Shown piece by piece: positions 25,801 to 40,800 of a DNA stretch of 64,000 bases. How positions within the stretch are numbered: the stretch's first letter is position 1; every line of letters begins with the position of its first letter. The position numbers and the translations under genes are program-made. The notes beneath the pieces are model-generated. The model saw only the letters and a program-made list of their open reading frames with translations. It did no database searches and was not told the DNA's origin. The stretch is from Spisula solida. Taxonomy: Eukaryota; Mollusca; Bivalvia; Venerida; Mactridae. The stretch is taken from positions 34,738,760-34,802,759 of the forward strand of contig OX365947.1 in the NCBI GenBank assembly GCA_947247005.1, in the 5' to 3' direction.

Positions 25801-28800
25801 TTTAACACTGTCTCAGACTTTATATGGTTATTCTCTCTATTCTAGTAGATAATGATATACATCCAATTACTGGACAATAAAAAACACGAACTTACGAAGG
25901 TCTACTAGAAAGTTTGACTTACTAGGTCTATATTTTATAAAATGTATTTATAGAAAGAAGTATAAGTTAAAGTTAGTATGAAAGTTAGACTCCTTGAAAC
26001 AAAGTCATTTCTATCATTCTTGTAGTAATACAACTCAAGTCTCTATAGTCATAAATACTGTAGCGCACAGACAATCCAAAGCCACACAGACACGCAAAAG
26101 TCAGACATACAAAATAACATCACTTTCCCAAAAAGGTCAAGCAATGCTATAAATATATACTCACTCCACAATGAATAACACATTGTAGATTTCGTGCATA
26201 ATTAACTATAAAGGGAGGCAATTATGAATGATAACTACAGATAAGGTTTACAATCAGGAATATGCAACATAATGTAATGAAAGACTTGATTACCTTCTAT
26301 ACAAACACCATTTGCATTTGGTTCATAGTAGAGTAGACAGGAGCATAGGAATCCACCCTCTGTGTTATGACAACCTTGATTGGGTGCTAAATCACAGTTA
26401 CTGGTACCCGCAGCACACTCATTTATATCTGTCTCACACCTGGTACCATTCCAATAAGCTGTACATTGACAGGTACCAGTCAAGTGATCACATGATTGAC
26501 CAGGATTGATTGAATTGTTGTTCTCACAATCACAGCTTGACTGGCAATCGTTACCATAGGTGTCATTGGAACATTCTGAAAATGAAGAAGTTTATTTATG
26601 AAAATACCTGCGCTGGTAGACATCTGGCCGAGCATAACACATTGTACATATCTTGTTCGTATGGTATAGTGCAGTACAATTAACTTGGTACTAATTATTC
26701 TCCACGCATCTTTCGTATTGTGCGGTTAGAATGTTTTACTTCCTCAAGTTACAAACCTGATAAGACGATGGACAACACGGAATACAAATGTATTTATGAA
26801 AAAGGATAATATTAAGTCGAACAGGGAAGGCATCATTCAACTTAACCAGTCGAGCACAGAAGACATTAAATCAGACAAGGCACAATGTCCAACACACAAT
26901 TGAACGAACATATGAACTGCCCTAGTCCTAGCTGAATGAAGGCTGAAGTCATAGCTGTTAAAAACTGATTGAAATACAATGTAGTTTCAGTTAAATGTAA
27001 CCACACTATGCTATAATATATAATGTAGATTTAGGTTATTGCAATAGTCCCTTGTAAATAAATTTATACATATACATACCTTGACACAAGCCGTTGGCAT
27101 CTTCCAGGAAGCCAATATTACAATCACACTGATGACTGCCATGTATGTTTATACAAGTGGAGTCAGCTGGACACGAGTGAGCACCAGTAGTACATTCATC
27201 TATATCATCATCGCATGTGGTACCAGTGAAACCAGATCTACATGTACAACCAGTAGCTGCATCACATTCTATTGTGTTTGTACTGTTACACCCACATGTG
27301 TTAGCACACTGGACGCCCCAAAATCCAAAGGCACATGCTACAATATGGATACTCCGCATTAAAGTCTTTGGTAAACAAAGGAAATGCATTCTTTATATGT
27401 TATGCTTATATGTAAGAAAGTTCATTGAACCAAACTTTCTAGTTGTATGCTGATAATGTTGATACATGCACACGTGTACAGCAATCCATTGTGATAGAGC
27501 AAATCACAAAATATACCATGTTAAATTCATACAATTCTGAATTTGTATGATCATGTATTCATTTCATGCTCTTATTTAGATTTTAGAGAATATAAAAATA
27601 TCATATCAAGTCAGACAGGCAAGGCAGCACTCAACATAACCAGCCAAGCACAGAAAACATTAAAAACACACAAGGCACAATACCTAACTGAACCAACCGA
27701 GCACAGAAAACATAAAACACATACAAGGCACAATGTCCAACTAAACAAGTACAGATCCGCCCAAGTCCAAGCTGGCGAAAAGTAGAATGAATGAATTAAG
27801 ACCTATAAGTGGAAGATAATGATAGGTGTAACGTACGTGTGCAAGTATTTCCAGTTCCTGTGTAACCTGTGTAACATGAACATTCAAATGTTCCCGGTGT
27901 GTTTGTACATTGATATACACAAGTTGATGTTCCCAGTAAGCACTCATTGTCATCTGAATAGAGAAGCAATCATATTAATGTTGATATTCCAGCTTATAAT
28001 AAATATGCATCTATAAAAATGATCAATAAAAAATATACAGTTCTTTCTAACGCTAATGACAGTTCCATTAATTTACCCCTACCTAAAGTGGAATGCGAAC
28101 CTTTTCTTGAACCATTGCCCAGGAATGCGAAGTAAGAACACATTAGACCATTCGGCTATTACAACGACTCGTGGTAATTAAACTAAATGTAAATAGTGAA
28201 TAGTAACTTTCCATTGGTTTTGGTGACGAATTCTTTAGAAGGACCAAGGTAAGAATGTATTTACTTTTATGCCTTATTTGTTTTTACCCTGTCACGTCAG
28301 ATACATTGGCAGTCAGTCTGCAGGACACTTAATATGACTCTTTGAAATGAATATGCATGTACGATATATATAGCGTGAAAAAGGCATCCCAATGGTACTT
28401 TCAGACCTCGTTATAAAATTCGTATTTTCTTGTTAGCATAGTGTGTTTTATGGTGAACTAAATGTATGTTGACATACCAATGCAGACATCTAGGTTGTTG
28501 ATGGTATATCCACTGTTACATACACATGTGTAGGAGCCAACTGTATTTTGACAGGTCTTTAATGCATCACCACAAATGGAAGGGTTCGCATCACATTCAT
28601 CGACGTCACTAGAGCAAGTGCTGTCTGACCAACCAGTTTTACATGTGCATGTTCCATCGACCGGGTCGCACCTATCTGTATTGTCCTCCACACATGAACA
28701 GTTATTGGCACAGTTTGTACCCCAGTGAGTGCTATCACATACTGCAAGAAATAAACACTCCTTATCACATGCATGTTCGTTAAAAATGATGATTGTTTTC

Positions 28801-31800
28801 CTATCTGATTGATATTTACAGGTGATATGAAGTAAACAAGCTCAGAAAGTAAGTGTACCTTAAGTTAAATTGTCGGACACTTTATATACAGTCACACTAC
28901 AATCGAGTTAACAATAGATTTTACATCACATGCATAAATTATCATATGCATAATATATGCTTTTATTGTGGGATTCGAAACAATAGTGTACGATTCTCTC
29001 GCCTAGCAATAAGAAGTACGAAATCATAAGAACAATTAACTGTTGCAACAACCACACAACAACTCAGTTCACTTTCATATTTAATGACTTTGACATATTT
29101 TTCTGACATTTAAAAACAAGATGTTAATATCTGTGTTGTATTACCTTGACACGAGCCATCTGAGGATTTCAGATAACCATCGTTACATCGACAATCAAAT
29201 GAACCAGGCGTGTTGATACAAACAGAATTTAAAGGACATTGGTGGATAGCCGAGTTTGAGCACTCATTGATATCCTGTGTACAGAACACCCCGGTCCAGC
29301 CAGCATCACAATTACATGTTCCATTAACAGGGTCACATGACAAAGTATGTAAACCACATGTACAGTTCTGTAGACAATCATCGCCATAGGTTCCGTCTGG
29401 ACAAACTGTAAAAATGCACGAATGGAACTGTATTATACGATACTCGAACGTATTTAAATGAACTATACCAATGGCAAGCAAAACTTTATACATTTACTAA
29501 TAGCTAGTAAAACATTTATACATTTATCAATAGCTAGCAAAACATTAATAAAATTACCAATAGCTAGCAAAACATTTATAAAATTACCATTAGCTAGTAA
29601 AACATTTAAATATTTACCAATAGCTAATAAAATATTTATAAAATTACCAATAGCTAGTAAACATTTATAAAATTACCAATAGCTAGAAAAACATTTTTTT
29701 ATTTACCAATACATTTTTATAGTTAGTAAAATATTTATACTCATAGAGGTTTAGTTAGTGTTGACGAGTTATTGAGGGTTTACATACGTACCTATGCATG
29801 TAGATTGATCAGTGTCCAGTTTGAAGCCATCTAGATCACAGGAACACATATAACTACCCTGTAACTCCTGGCATTCCTGTGAACAAGGACTTGGATCGGC
29901 CGAACATTCCGGTATATCTGTAGAAAAGTAATCACAAGTAATTACGATTATAGTTTCCTTTAAATACTTAAGTAAATGAAATTGTAATTTCATATGAACA
30001 TGCCAAATATATTAAAGGCGAAACCGATAGAGTGAAATATAGTTGTATTGATCGTTCCTGAGTTAGTATAGAACATAAAATGCCAGTACTAGTATAAACA
30101 CAATTTACCTTCACAAACTAAGCTGGATCCGGAAACAAATTGATATCCAGCTTGACAGCTACACGTTTCAACATTAGAAATGATTGCACACTCTGTATTG
30201 GCCCCACATGTAGTGTTGGTAGGGTCACAAGAATTCTCCGCTGTAATAGATGAAATCAATAATCAGTCAAAAAATATAAATATTCACCCATTTTATTGAA
30301 GCAAAGTTTGACTGTTACAACATGTTGTTTATTTCCTATTTACGATAGCTGTTTAATTACGTTAGCATGATTTTCTGTGTATGTATATGCGGTTGTTCTA
30401 CAAGTAATCAGGCATATCGCTGGCTTAGAATAAGATGGTCGTAAGTACAAACTCAATATTTTGAGAAAACAAGAAAAACTTTCTGAAAACTACTCTTTAC
30501 TAATGGGAAAACAAACTTTTCCAACTTCCGTTTGGTCAACATGAACAGTTCCGGTTTTCATAGGCTCTAAAGAAGCGCATTTTGATGCAGACCAACTGAG
30601 CTAATATTGAGGGTTGTTGAATGTACAAGTACTAGTATGTAAAACGAACTTACGTATACAAGTAATTTTATCAATTATGTCCAATTTGAAGCCAGTATCA
30701 CATGAACAACGATAATATCCCACGTTATTTGTACATACTTGAGTGCAGTCATTTTGTCCATCACATTCATTTATATCTGTAAAATGAAATACAATCATAT
30801 AATTATAATAAACATTTCAATGCCACATTTTAGCAATGTTAAGAGAATAAGCAAGAAAAACAAACACAAAACATTATTATACAGTCATGTACTTAAAACT
30901 ATTATGTATCCAGAACATATTGTAAAATCACACATAAGAAATTAAGAAACAATAAGTCATCCTTACAAATGCTGCCATTAAATTTTCTTGACAAACATAC
31001 ATTCGAACTAAGCCTTTTCTATAACAACGAAATCCACTGACACAATCTGATCAGTGTAAACAAACAAGCAACAAGCTTCGTGGTTTGTAGACATTTTCAA
31101 GAAATAATATTAATCCACGTTAAATTGAATTACATAGGCTGTATGCTATGACATGCCTCTCCTAATAGTACAATTATTATTGATTCGTTCGTAAGATTTA
31201 TCAGGGGTGATATTCAATATTGATCTTATTTAATTGTAGAATAAGGATAGCCTATCATATCGCCTCTTACTGACTAAGAGTTCAATATGGTGTGATCGGA
31301 TTGGTTGTCCTTATCCTTAAGTCAAGTAAGATCAGAATTGAAAGCCACCCATAAGTCACCAAAACTGTTTTAGAAAATCACAATAACATTACAATAAGAT
31401 GTAAGAAACATGTATGCTATGGGGGATTGTAATGTCTGGCCAGATCAAGGCTATCTTCGATATTCAATTATCTTACCATTGCACTGTGTTCCATTCTGTT
31501 GAAATCCAGAATGGCAACTACATTGATATCCACCAACAGTGTTAGTACATATCTGACTACAATAATTTAATTCTGTTGAAGAACACTCGTCAATATCTGT
31601 AATAGAACACATGCTTTCAAAATATATGTCGTCTGCATGGTGTTGTTTGTTTGTGGCTAATACACTTAGAAATTTGTAAGTGTGTGGTCATTTGGCGTTT
31701 ACTGCCAGATTTGCCAATCACCTCCGGCATAACACTAGTAGTATGTAACGTTAATGTTATGGTGATGTGATAAGGTACGTACGTACGTTTAACGAATGTG

Positions 31801-34800
31801 TGGATTGAATTGTAACAACACATTACGGTCTACTTGCATTGGTACACTTACGATATTCCCGAATGTTTTATTCTAGCAATGTGTCCTTTTTTACTGGCCA
31901 TATGTATTTTAAGCACTAATTCAGTATATTTGAAACGGCACGTTGATAAAAAGAAAATGTTGCGTATAGTTTACTTAAAAATGAGATAATACCATACACC
32001 AATACGTTAAAGCAGGAACGTTAAAGCAATTTGAGAATATATATATGAGAATTATTATTAATAAAAATGTTATAATACACAAACAAATATTATTAAATGT
32101 GTTATTGTTGATCTTCCCAGAATATATCATTAAATCATGTACCGACACAAAATAAATGTAAATAAGATAAATTACCTGTGCATATGTCATTGTTATTTTT
32201 CTGGTACCCCGATTCACAGTTACATGAATAAGATCCGGGTATATTGGTACACTCTTCCTGTACTCCAGTACAGACAGTAGGAAATATCTGACACTCATCT
32301 TTATCTACGTCACATTTCTCTCCTAACCAACCTGAGCTACATACACACCCAGTCACCGAGTCACAACGCGTAGCACCTACACCACAGTTACACTCGCTAG
32401 AACAGTCCAAGCCATAGTGGAACTCGTCACATACTGAAAATATAAACACCAAAGTTACACTCGCTAGAACAGTCCGAGCCATAGTGAAACTCGTCACATA
32501 CTGAAAATATAAACACCAAAGTTACACTCGTTAGAACAGTCCGAGCCATAGTGAAACTCGTCACATACTGAAAATATAAACACCACAGTTACACTCGCTA
32601 GAACAGTCCGAGCCATAGTGAAACTCGTCACATACTGAAAATATAAACACCACAGTTACACTCGTTAGAACAGTCCGAGCCATAGTGAAACTCGTCACAT
32701 ACTGAAAATATAAACACCACAGTTACACTCGCTAGAACAGTCCAAGCCATAGTGAAACTCGTCACATACTGAAAATATAAACACCACAGTTACACTCGTT
32801 AGAACAGTCCGAGCCATAGTGAAACTCGTCACATACTGAAAATATAAACAATTATGTTAACCACTCTTGTATAATTATGAAATATCTTTTACATTCGATC
32901 CCAAATATGTTTATATTGCCCATTTTATTTTTTATCCATTTACACCTTGCCTCGATTTATTTATTCTGTACCAAGTACCATTTTATTTTATATCAGGGAG
33001 ACAACCTACATTGTTGTCAAACTGTTATTGCAAGGTTATGATGTTGTTTAGAACAATATATTACCAAACGTAACTTACCTTTGCAAGTTCTTTGATCATT
33101 TTCCAGTTTAAATCCCTCGACACACGAACATTCATATCCACCATCAGAGTTTACACATGAATCTGGATCGCTGCATGCATTCAAACCGAGTGCCGCATCG
33201 CATTCATTTATATCTGCAAGAAAGGGAGTCATCTGTTTTACCGGAGTCTATTGTTTCAACCAAATTTAATAATCAAATTAAACACGTACTATTGCAATAA
33301 CAGTTCTACACGAATGTTATAAAACATAATTTAATAAAGCAAACGGTGGTGTTAAGTTTGATAGGTACAGGGAAGTTCCGATAGTAAGAACAGGCGAAAC
33401 GTTAGTCTATATAATGGATCAGTCCTAATATGTTCTACAATTAAGACTTTAGTCCTAGTCCTTCACAATTGTATATATCCACATGATATATAAATAATTG
33501 AAGTTTGGTCTTACTTATCAATAACAATGTAAGATAACGCTGGCTTAGAATTAGAAGGTCGTAAGTGCTACTTATGACCTTATTAGACTCATATATATTA
33601 TAAATTTGCATCACAAGGCACTTTTAATGAGCACACTTTCATGAAAATCGGAACAGGTCGTGTTGACCAAATTGAAGTTGTAAATGCCTGTTTTTACAAA
33701 AGCAAAGAGTGGTTTTCAGACACTTTTTTCTTGTTTTCTCAAAATAGCGTGTTTGTACTTACGAGCTTCTCATTCTAAGTCAGCGATTACTTTATACTAA
33801 ATACTTTATTAATTTACTATATATTAAATTGGGAATGTTAATAGAGTAATCTCTACAACAAACAAATCATCGACTCACATGTTATTATTACATGTATTAT
33901 TATATGTATATTTATATAGCCCTTTTTCGTGTATACACATGTTCAAAAGTGTATAAAACTTTACATTCACATTTAAGACATGGTAAAAAAAAGCATTTGA
34001 AATAGATACATGTACTTAGTATATGCATATAAACATAACAACAACATTTTAATGTATATACAGTTTAAAGTTTTAGGATAAAAATGTGATTTTTTGTCAG
34101 ACTTATTATCACAAATAAGAAACACTGAATGCATCAGATTCGATTGGCTTCGTAAGCTGTATGACCAGTCCACACGTGCATTACTCCACCAGCCGGTGTA
34201 TTATAATGTCACGCATTATTTTGTTGAACATATTTTCACTCTGTTAAACACACCAGTACATGTATGTGTTATGCATTTTGTATGTAATATTGCAGTGCGA
34301 ATAATTATTACCTATACAATTCTTCTGATCGGCACCAAGGGTATACCCAGAGCAACATGAGCACACCGGAGCACCGTCCACCACTAGACATATATCTGAA
34401 CAGTTAGAATCAGGAAAGTCAATGCAAGGGTCCATCACTGAAATGCAAAATTTAATAATACAGAGAAATATATAGAGTGATGAATGACATTTATTTTGAA
34501 ATACTGGCATTTAGTTACTATCAGCATAATCATTTATTACTATGAAAGTTCATTAAACATCAAGAAAATCAAACCTTATCATTAAAATAATCTACTGTAA
34601 AATCGCATATTTTCGTGGGTATTCAATTTCGTGGATTTTGATGAATATTTTCGTGGGGTCGTAAACTCGTGGATGACAAAACATGGAAGGGTAAAACCAT
34701 GTTATGTATTTGGGAGTTCGATAATTACTTAATTTCGTGGTCGAGTTTAACAACGAAATCAACGAAAGTTCAACCCCCTGGAAAAATCACTAAGTGGCCA

Positions 34801-37800
34801 ACTTACTTGACATGGAAGATAATGCACTTTAGTCAGATAGGAAAGTCAAATAGTATATGCTACCAAACAAAAAACATCCATATTTCTTATTTTACCTGTA
34901 TTCGTAATTGAACAAAACAACAACAGCAGAATTTATTCAGGATTTTTAAATGTAATTAACATACCTTTTGAGCAGGTTTTTCTATCACTATTCAACAAAA
35001 ATCCGAAATAACATTCACAACTCGACCTGCCATCAAAATTGATGCACATTTGTTCACAACCGGAGATACCGACTGCACATTCATCAAAATCTGCAAGTGA
35101 AATATAGAGGCAAAATAGAGTATTGATATGGATTGAAGACAAGAGGTGATCATTATAGGTAAATGTTCAACTCGGGTAGCTTACGGGGGGATTTACTGTA
35201 TTAAACATATATATATATAGGAAACTTTCTACGGCTGGGCTCGATCCAGAAAACTCACTGGTTCAGTGAACTCGAATTTGTCATTATAAAACTGACTGAC
35301 TTTGTTCGAGCGAACCAAAGTTCGAGACAACCGTTGTAATAGTTAAGCACTTTTAACATGTTATCCTTGAATATCTGTGCGCATCCGTTCTCTAATCAGA
35401 GTTGTTATTTTAACTAATCAAAACATAATTACTGAGTACATTAACGAAAATAAACGAGGCTTAATTAATTAGTGACATGTCATTAGTGCTCGCCTATACA
35501 TGAGTATCATAACATGAAAACTATTTCTATGTTTGTTTCTTTGCCAAAGACGTAGACATAAATAAAAATGAGTCACTTACTACATGCGACATACCAATTG
35601 TACTGGAATGTTCATTTATACAAGGTACTATAGTATATAAAGTCCAGTCAGGATAATAATCCAGTGACGCAGCGGTCGAGTCCACTATAACGGTGTAAAA
35701 CCAATTATAAATAATTCTTGTAACGTCAATTTTCGTTAAAAACGTTAATAACGTCGGAACTGGTTACGCTTATGTACCCCAACAACGAGCATAACGTCTT
35801 ATACTGTACAAACAACTATAATTTCAATGCTTAACTAACATACTAAACTTCGCTCTACCTATTTGACAATGGTTGTGATTTTTTTGCGTACACATAAACT
35901 GCAACGTCACTGTCACAATATCCTAACTGGACTATACATGCATATGAAAGGAGATACATGTGAGATACATACCTAAACATTTTGTAGAATTTGTTGAATC
36001 AATGACAAATCCATTCGTACAACTGCAAGAATAACCACCGATTGTATTGGAACATACTTGTTGACAGTCGTCCAATGTTGGATCCTCACATTCATCTATA
36101 TCTGCAATTACGAATGAAAATGTAGACCAGTATAACAAATAGACAGGAGTATAACAGCATTACAACAGTTATTGGGATTCCAGTCAAGCGAAGTAGAACC
36201 TAATGTATTGCCCATCTAAAATGACCACATTTACACCTTTCACATAACAACCTGTACTTATCTAGAGCAGTGTCTTCAGTACCACAGGTCCATGAAAAGT
36301 GTCCGGTACCGTCTATAGATACATATTTAAATATGTATATATAGGTGGGCTAGGTCACTTTTCACGGACCTGTTTTCAGTACTATCAGCATCACACTAGA
36401 ATACATGTATTTAACTAACTTAGGACGAGAAGCTCATGACGAAAATGAAATAAATAGATAGAACATTTTGATGACTTACCAGTACATGTTCCATTAACTA
36501 GACTGAAGCCGGAGCGACAGGTACATGTGTATGATCCGATAGTGTTAGTACAGACTTTGTTAGAATCTCCACAGATATTTGCATCTAAACATTCATCAAC
36601 GTCAGTGTCACAGATGGTACCAGTCCATCCAGCCTCACATTGGCACCCTGACACGTTGTCACATCCAGTAGAACCACGCCCACACTGACACGTGCTAGAA
36701 CAACTATCTCCGTACGCGGGGAACTCGCACGCTGTAATATAAAAACATCAAACCGTCATAAATGAGTTTATATATGAACTTGATATATCCACAGATGTAG
36801 AAAAACAAACTACACTGGGCACCGGGTTGCACTTTCACAAAACTTGAAAAGTTTTCCGGCAAATTATTGAATGGACTAGGCAAAAACACCACGATTTTCA
36901 AACCAAGTCACCACACGACTTATTGGTACATATGTCTTATGATAAATTATCTATGGCAGGTCTCTACTATTGTAAAATATAGCTGTTACAAATTTATAAT
37001 AAATAACCATAATGCGTGATATTTCAGTTGGTATGCAAACAATAATATATATTACATTTTTTCTATTAAAAACTTTTTATGCAACATAACAACAATTGAA
37101 TGCGAGAAGCCCAATCGGAATGTAGGCTTATATTAGTCAGATGCATTTTAAGTGAGTCTATTATACAGACTTACCGGAGCACGTATTTCCATCAGTCTCC
37201 AGCTTGTATCCTGTATAACAACTACATGTAAAGCTGCCCACTGTATCCTGACAAGACTGTGAACATACGGAGTTAGCAGCAGTACATTCATCAACGTCTG
37301 TAATAAAACATACAAATATTACATTCAATGATGGCTACAATGTATATAATCAACATAAAGCCTAGGTCCCACTGATGAATTCCACGATGTTCTTCCGATT
37401 TCTTCCGATACCACCCGATTCATCACAATTCCTTCCGATATCACAATTGTCTCATGACTTCCCTGAAGCTTCCCCTGGACCACGAGAAACATGTTCCCGA
37501 TGGCCTGAGAGCTCAATAACTTAAATTGGGAATCCATCGCCGAAGCAAATAATGCTCAGTTGGGGTTGTCCCAGAATTACGTAGACTTTTGTCATAACTT
37601 TCATACTATTTATAATAGCAACAAAAAAGTTTGTGTTGAGTGAAAAAAATATTTATTGTACAATCATGCACACACAATTTCAAAGCCATTTCTCGACTAA
37701 ATCGAAATTATGCAGGCAACGGGGATAGATAGGGACACTGCATGGTGGGTGAATAGCGAATAACTTGTTATATATTTTGTATTTGATTTCCAGTGCTCGG

Positions 37801-40800
37801 CATATTTGAATGACCGTTAAAATAGGTTAATCAAGTTTTACAGGGAAACCAGCATCTATCAGAAACACAAAGAGGCATATCAAAAAGGAAACAATTTACA
37901 GTGTACAACAATTTACAATTTAAAACAATTAAATTAATTATAATGGCAACAAGAAAAGAATGCCGTTCTTTCACAAAATAAGAAAGAGAAAAACAACCAG
38001 ACACAAGCACAGTCGCAAAGTCTCCAGAACAATCGTCAAAATAAAAAAGAAACAAATAAAAAGGCACAGTTTCAACCCCTTAACTCCGACAACCTGCCGC
38101 CTCAGTAACCATTCATGTAACTTACTTGTACAAGAATTGTCATCTTGTAGTTGGTACCCATTATTACAGATACATACAGCGGAACCAATATCATTCAACG
38201 AGCAACCATCAGCATTTGAACAATCTAACGCATTACACAATGGTACCACATCTGAAACATTAAAAACACCAAACGCTCTCTTAATGTCCATCACAAAGTA
38301 CAGAATAGTGTTTACTAGTAATTTTAAAACAAATAATTTGTAAACGTGTTTTCATTGGTTGACCATCTCGGAATGTGGTTTCCATTCTGAAGTTAATACA
38401 AACTAATTACATTCAATTGTCAATGTTAATCTACTAATTGCTAATTGTGGAATTGTTAATAAACTAGACGAAAATATCATAGCATCACATCAAGATATTA
38501 TTGAAATATTATTGAAAGACTTACATTAACATTCGTAATTACACTTTACACTTTGATCTCAGCTAAAAGGCCGAGTAGCGATAAATGTATTTTATCACTG
38601 CAACACATGCTCACATATGTCTTGTTGTAAACTGTTAGTACTTATTAGTGTTATCACTCTATGTACATTTCTGTATCTTCAATTACGAAGTTAGTACAAT
38701 TATATGGGTTTTGTCCTACCTTGGTCACACGTTTGGGTGAGAGCATTGAATTGAAATCCAAAGAAACAGCTACAATCGAAAGCACCATCTGTATTTGTAC
38801 ATATCTGGTCACAGGTACTTGTCGATTCTTCACACTCGTTGATATCTGTAATGTAATAACAAAATGTATACATTATATTCAACTTCTTCTTGCCACAGGA
38901 ATTTGGCGTCTGCTAAAGAAGAGAGAAAAATCATAGTCTATCACTAAATGCTGTATAGGCTTATTGAAGGGAGATAATTGTAAATATTATAGGACGATTG
39001 CCTGTGCTTCTTAAGTTCGCCACCAATCTCACTCCAACTGGTTATGTAACTTAGCTTCAATGGCTGAAGTGAAGTTTTGTAATTGACTTAGAAATTGAGT
39101 ATCAAACTTCACTTGCTTCTATTTCAATGGGCCTAACATTTATTTTCGGGAGCCGGAGAAAATGACCATCGTATCACGTAATGATTTATGGCAAATTGTA
39201 CATGTATATTAACTTAGTACATACAGGATACTTACCCAACAAACATGTTTAATATTGGGCCCAACAAGTTTAGTACGTTGCGGATATTATAACTACTAAA
39301 ATATATTGGCCAGCAATTAGGCACTGTGTTTTATCGAAAAATAGAAATGCGTGTTCTTGTTTCTGATCTGTCCTGTGTTTCTTAAATATCCGAACACTGT
39401 CTTTAAAAAATATAAGCATATATTTCCAAATGTCCCTTGTAAAACGTCGACAAATCTACTTAAAATATGTTATGTTTAGCCAAAAATGTCATTTTTAGCC
39501 ATTTTCATGGGTTTTCACGGCGTAAAAAACCTCGATGGCATTCTTGCGACATTTTGATATTTTGAACATATATAAAATACTTGCAGAAAACTGGTTATGT
39601 AAAAATATAGAATGTCACGAGACTGCCATTACGTCATTAATAGTCGTTAAAAATGGCAAAAATGACATTTTTGGCTAAAATAACATATTCTTGACAGGTT
39701 TGTTAACGAATTACAAGGGAAATTGGGATATGTATGCTCACTTTTACACAGAAAATTTTGAGTAATTTGAATTAATGGACAAATTTATAGGACCATGCGT
39801 TTTTAGTTTTTGAAAAATCACAGGGCCAAATAAAGCCATTAGTGAACATTGTCCTTTGTTTAAATGTATAATAATAAAATTATGTTTTTTATCTAACCAA
39901 GGGTTAAAAAAGATTTATGCACACACCGTTACATGCATATCCATCTGAGTTCAGTCTGTACCCAGCATTACATTGGCAGTAATAACTACCATCAGTGTTC
40001 ACACATATCTGGCTACAGTTGTTGGTAGACACATCATTACATTCATCTATATCTGAAACACAAACATGTAGAAAACTGAAATACATTCATATATCTAACC
40101 AAACAAATACTATACTATATACGTAGTGGGGCCACTTAGATGACTGTTGTAAATACTGTAGCGCACAGACAATCCAAAGTCCCACAGAAACGGCGGCAGC
40201 CTCTAGCTACCCACAGTCCCACACAAGAGTCAGACATAGAACGAACCATCCATATCCCCCAAAATGAATATTTCAAGCAAGCATATTAACTCATTCCGCA
40301 ATGAATGACACACTGCGGACTTTGAATTATGAACACTAATTAATATATATCTCGAAGCATATATCCTCATTTTCTTACAACAAGGTTGCCAAGTCTGAAT
40401 AAATACAATATACGATGTCGTATTAGTCTGATATATCCTTTAATAGCAACCAAGCCATGGCGACTATAAATGTACAAACAACAACATTTCTTAAGTATTG
40501 GCCAATTAGGGTTTACCTAATTTAGTGAACAAGGATCCCTAAATATCAAAGGAGCCTGACAAGAATAGTTAGGGACCTGAGGTCCGAGATCTAACAATGG
40601 ATGGCGCCTCAAGTTGATGCAGACCGACCTAGATTGAGAGCCTTTGCAGTCGCCTCAAGCACCAGACTAGGAGGATTGATAGAGAGCAATTTCGTGAAAG
40701 TATAAAACATATTAAAGCATGCAAGGTCAATACTTGTGTAGGCACACCTGTTTTCTTGATTGGCAGATAGTGAATTATTATATACTAAATGAGCGTCACA

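Noticed and set aside
26815..27770. CRISPR-like array suggested by recurring blocks with spacers
   Set aside because: These are dispersed copies of a eukaryotic interspersed repeat of variable length. Spliced eukaryotic genes surround them.
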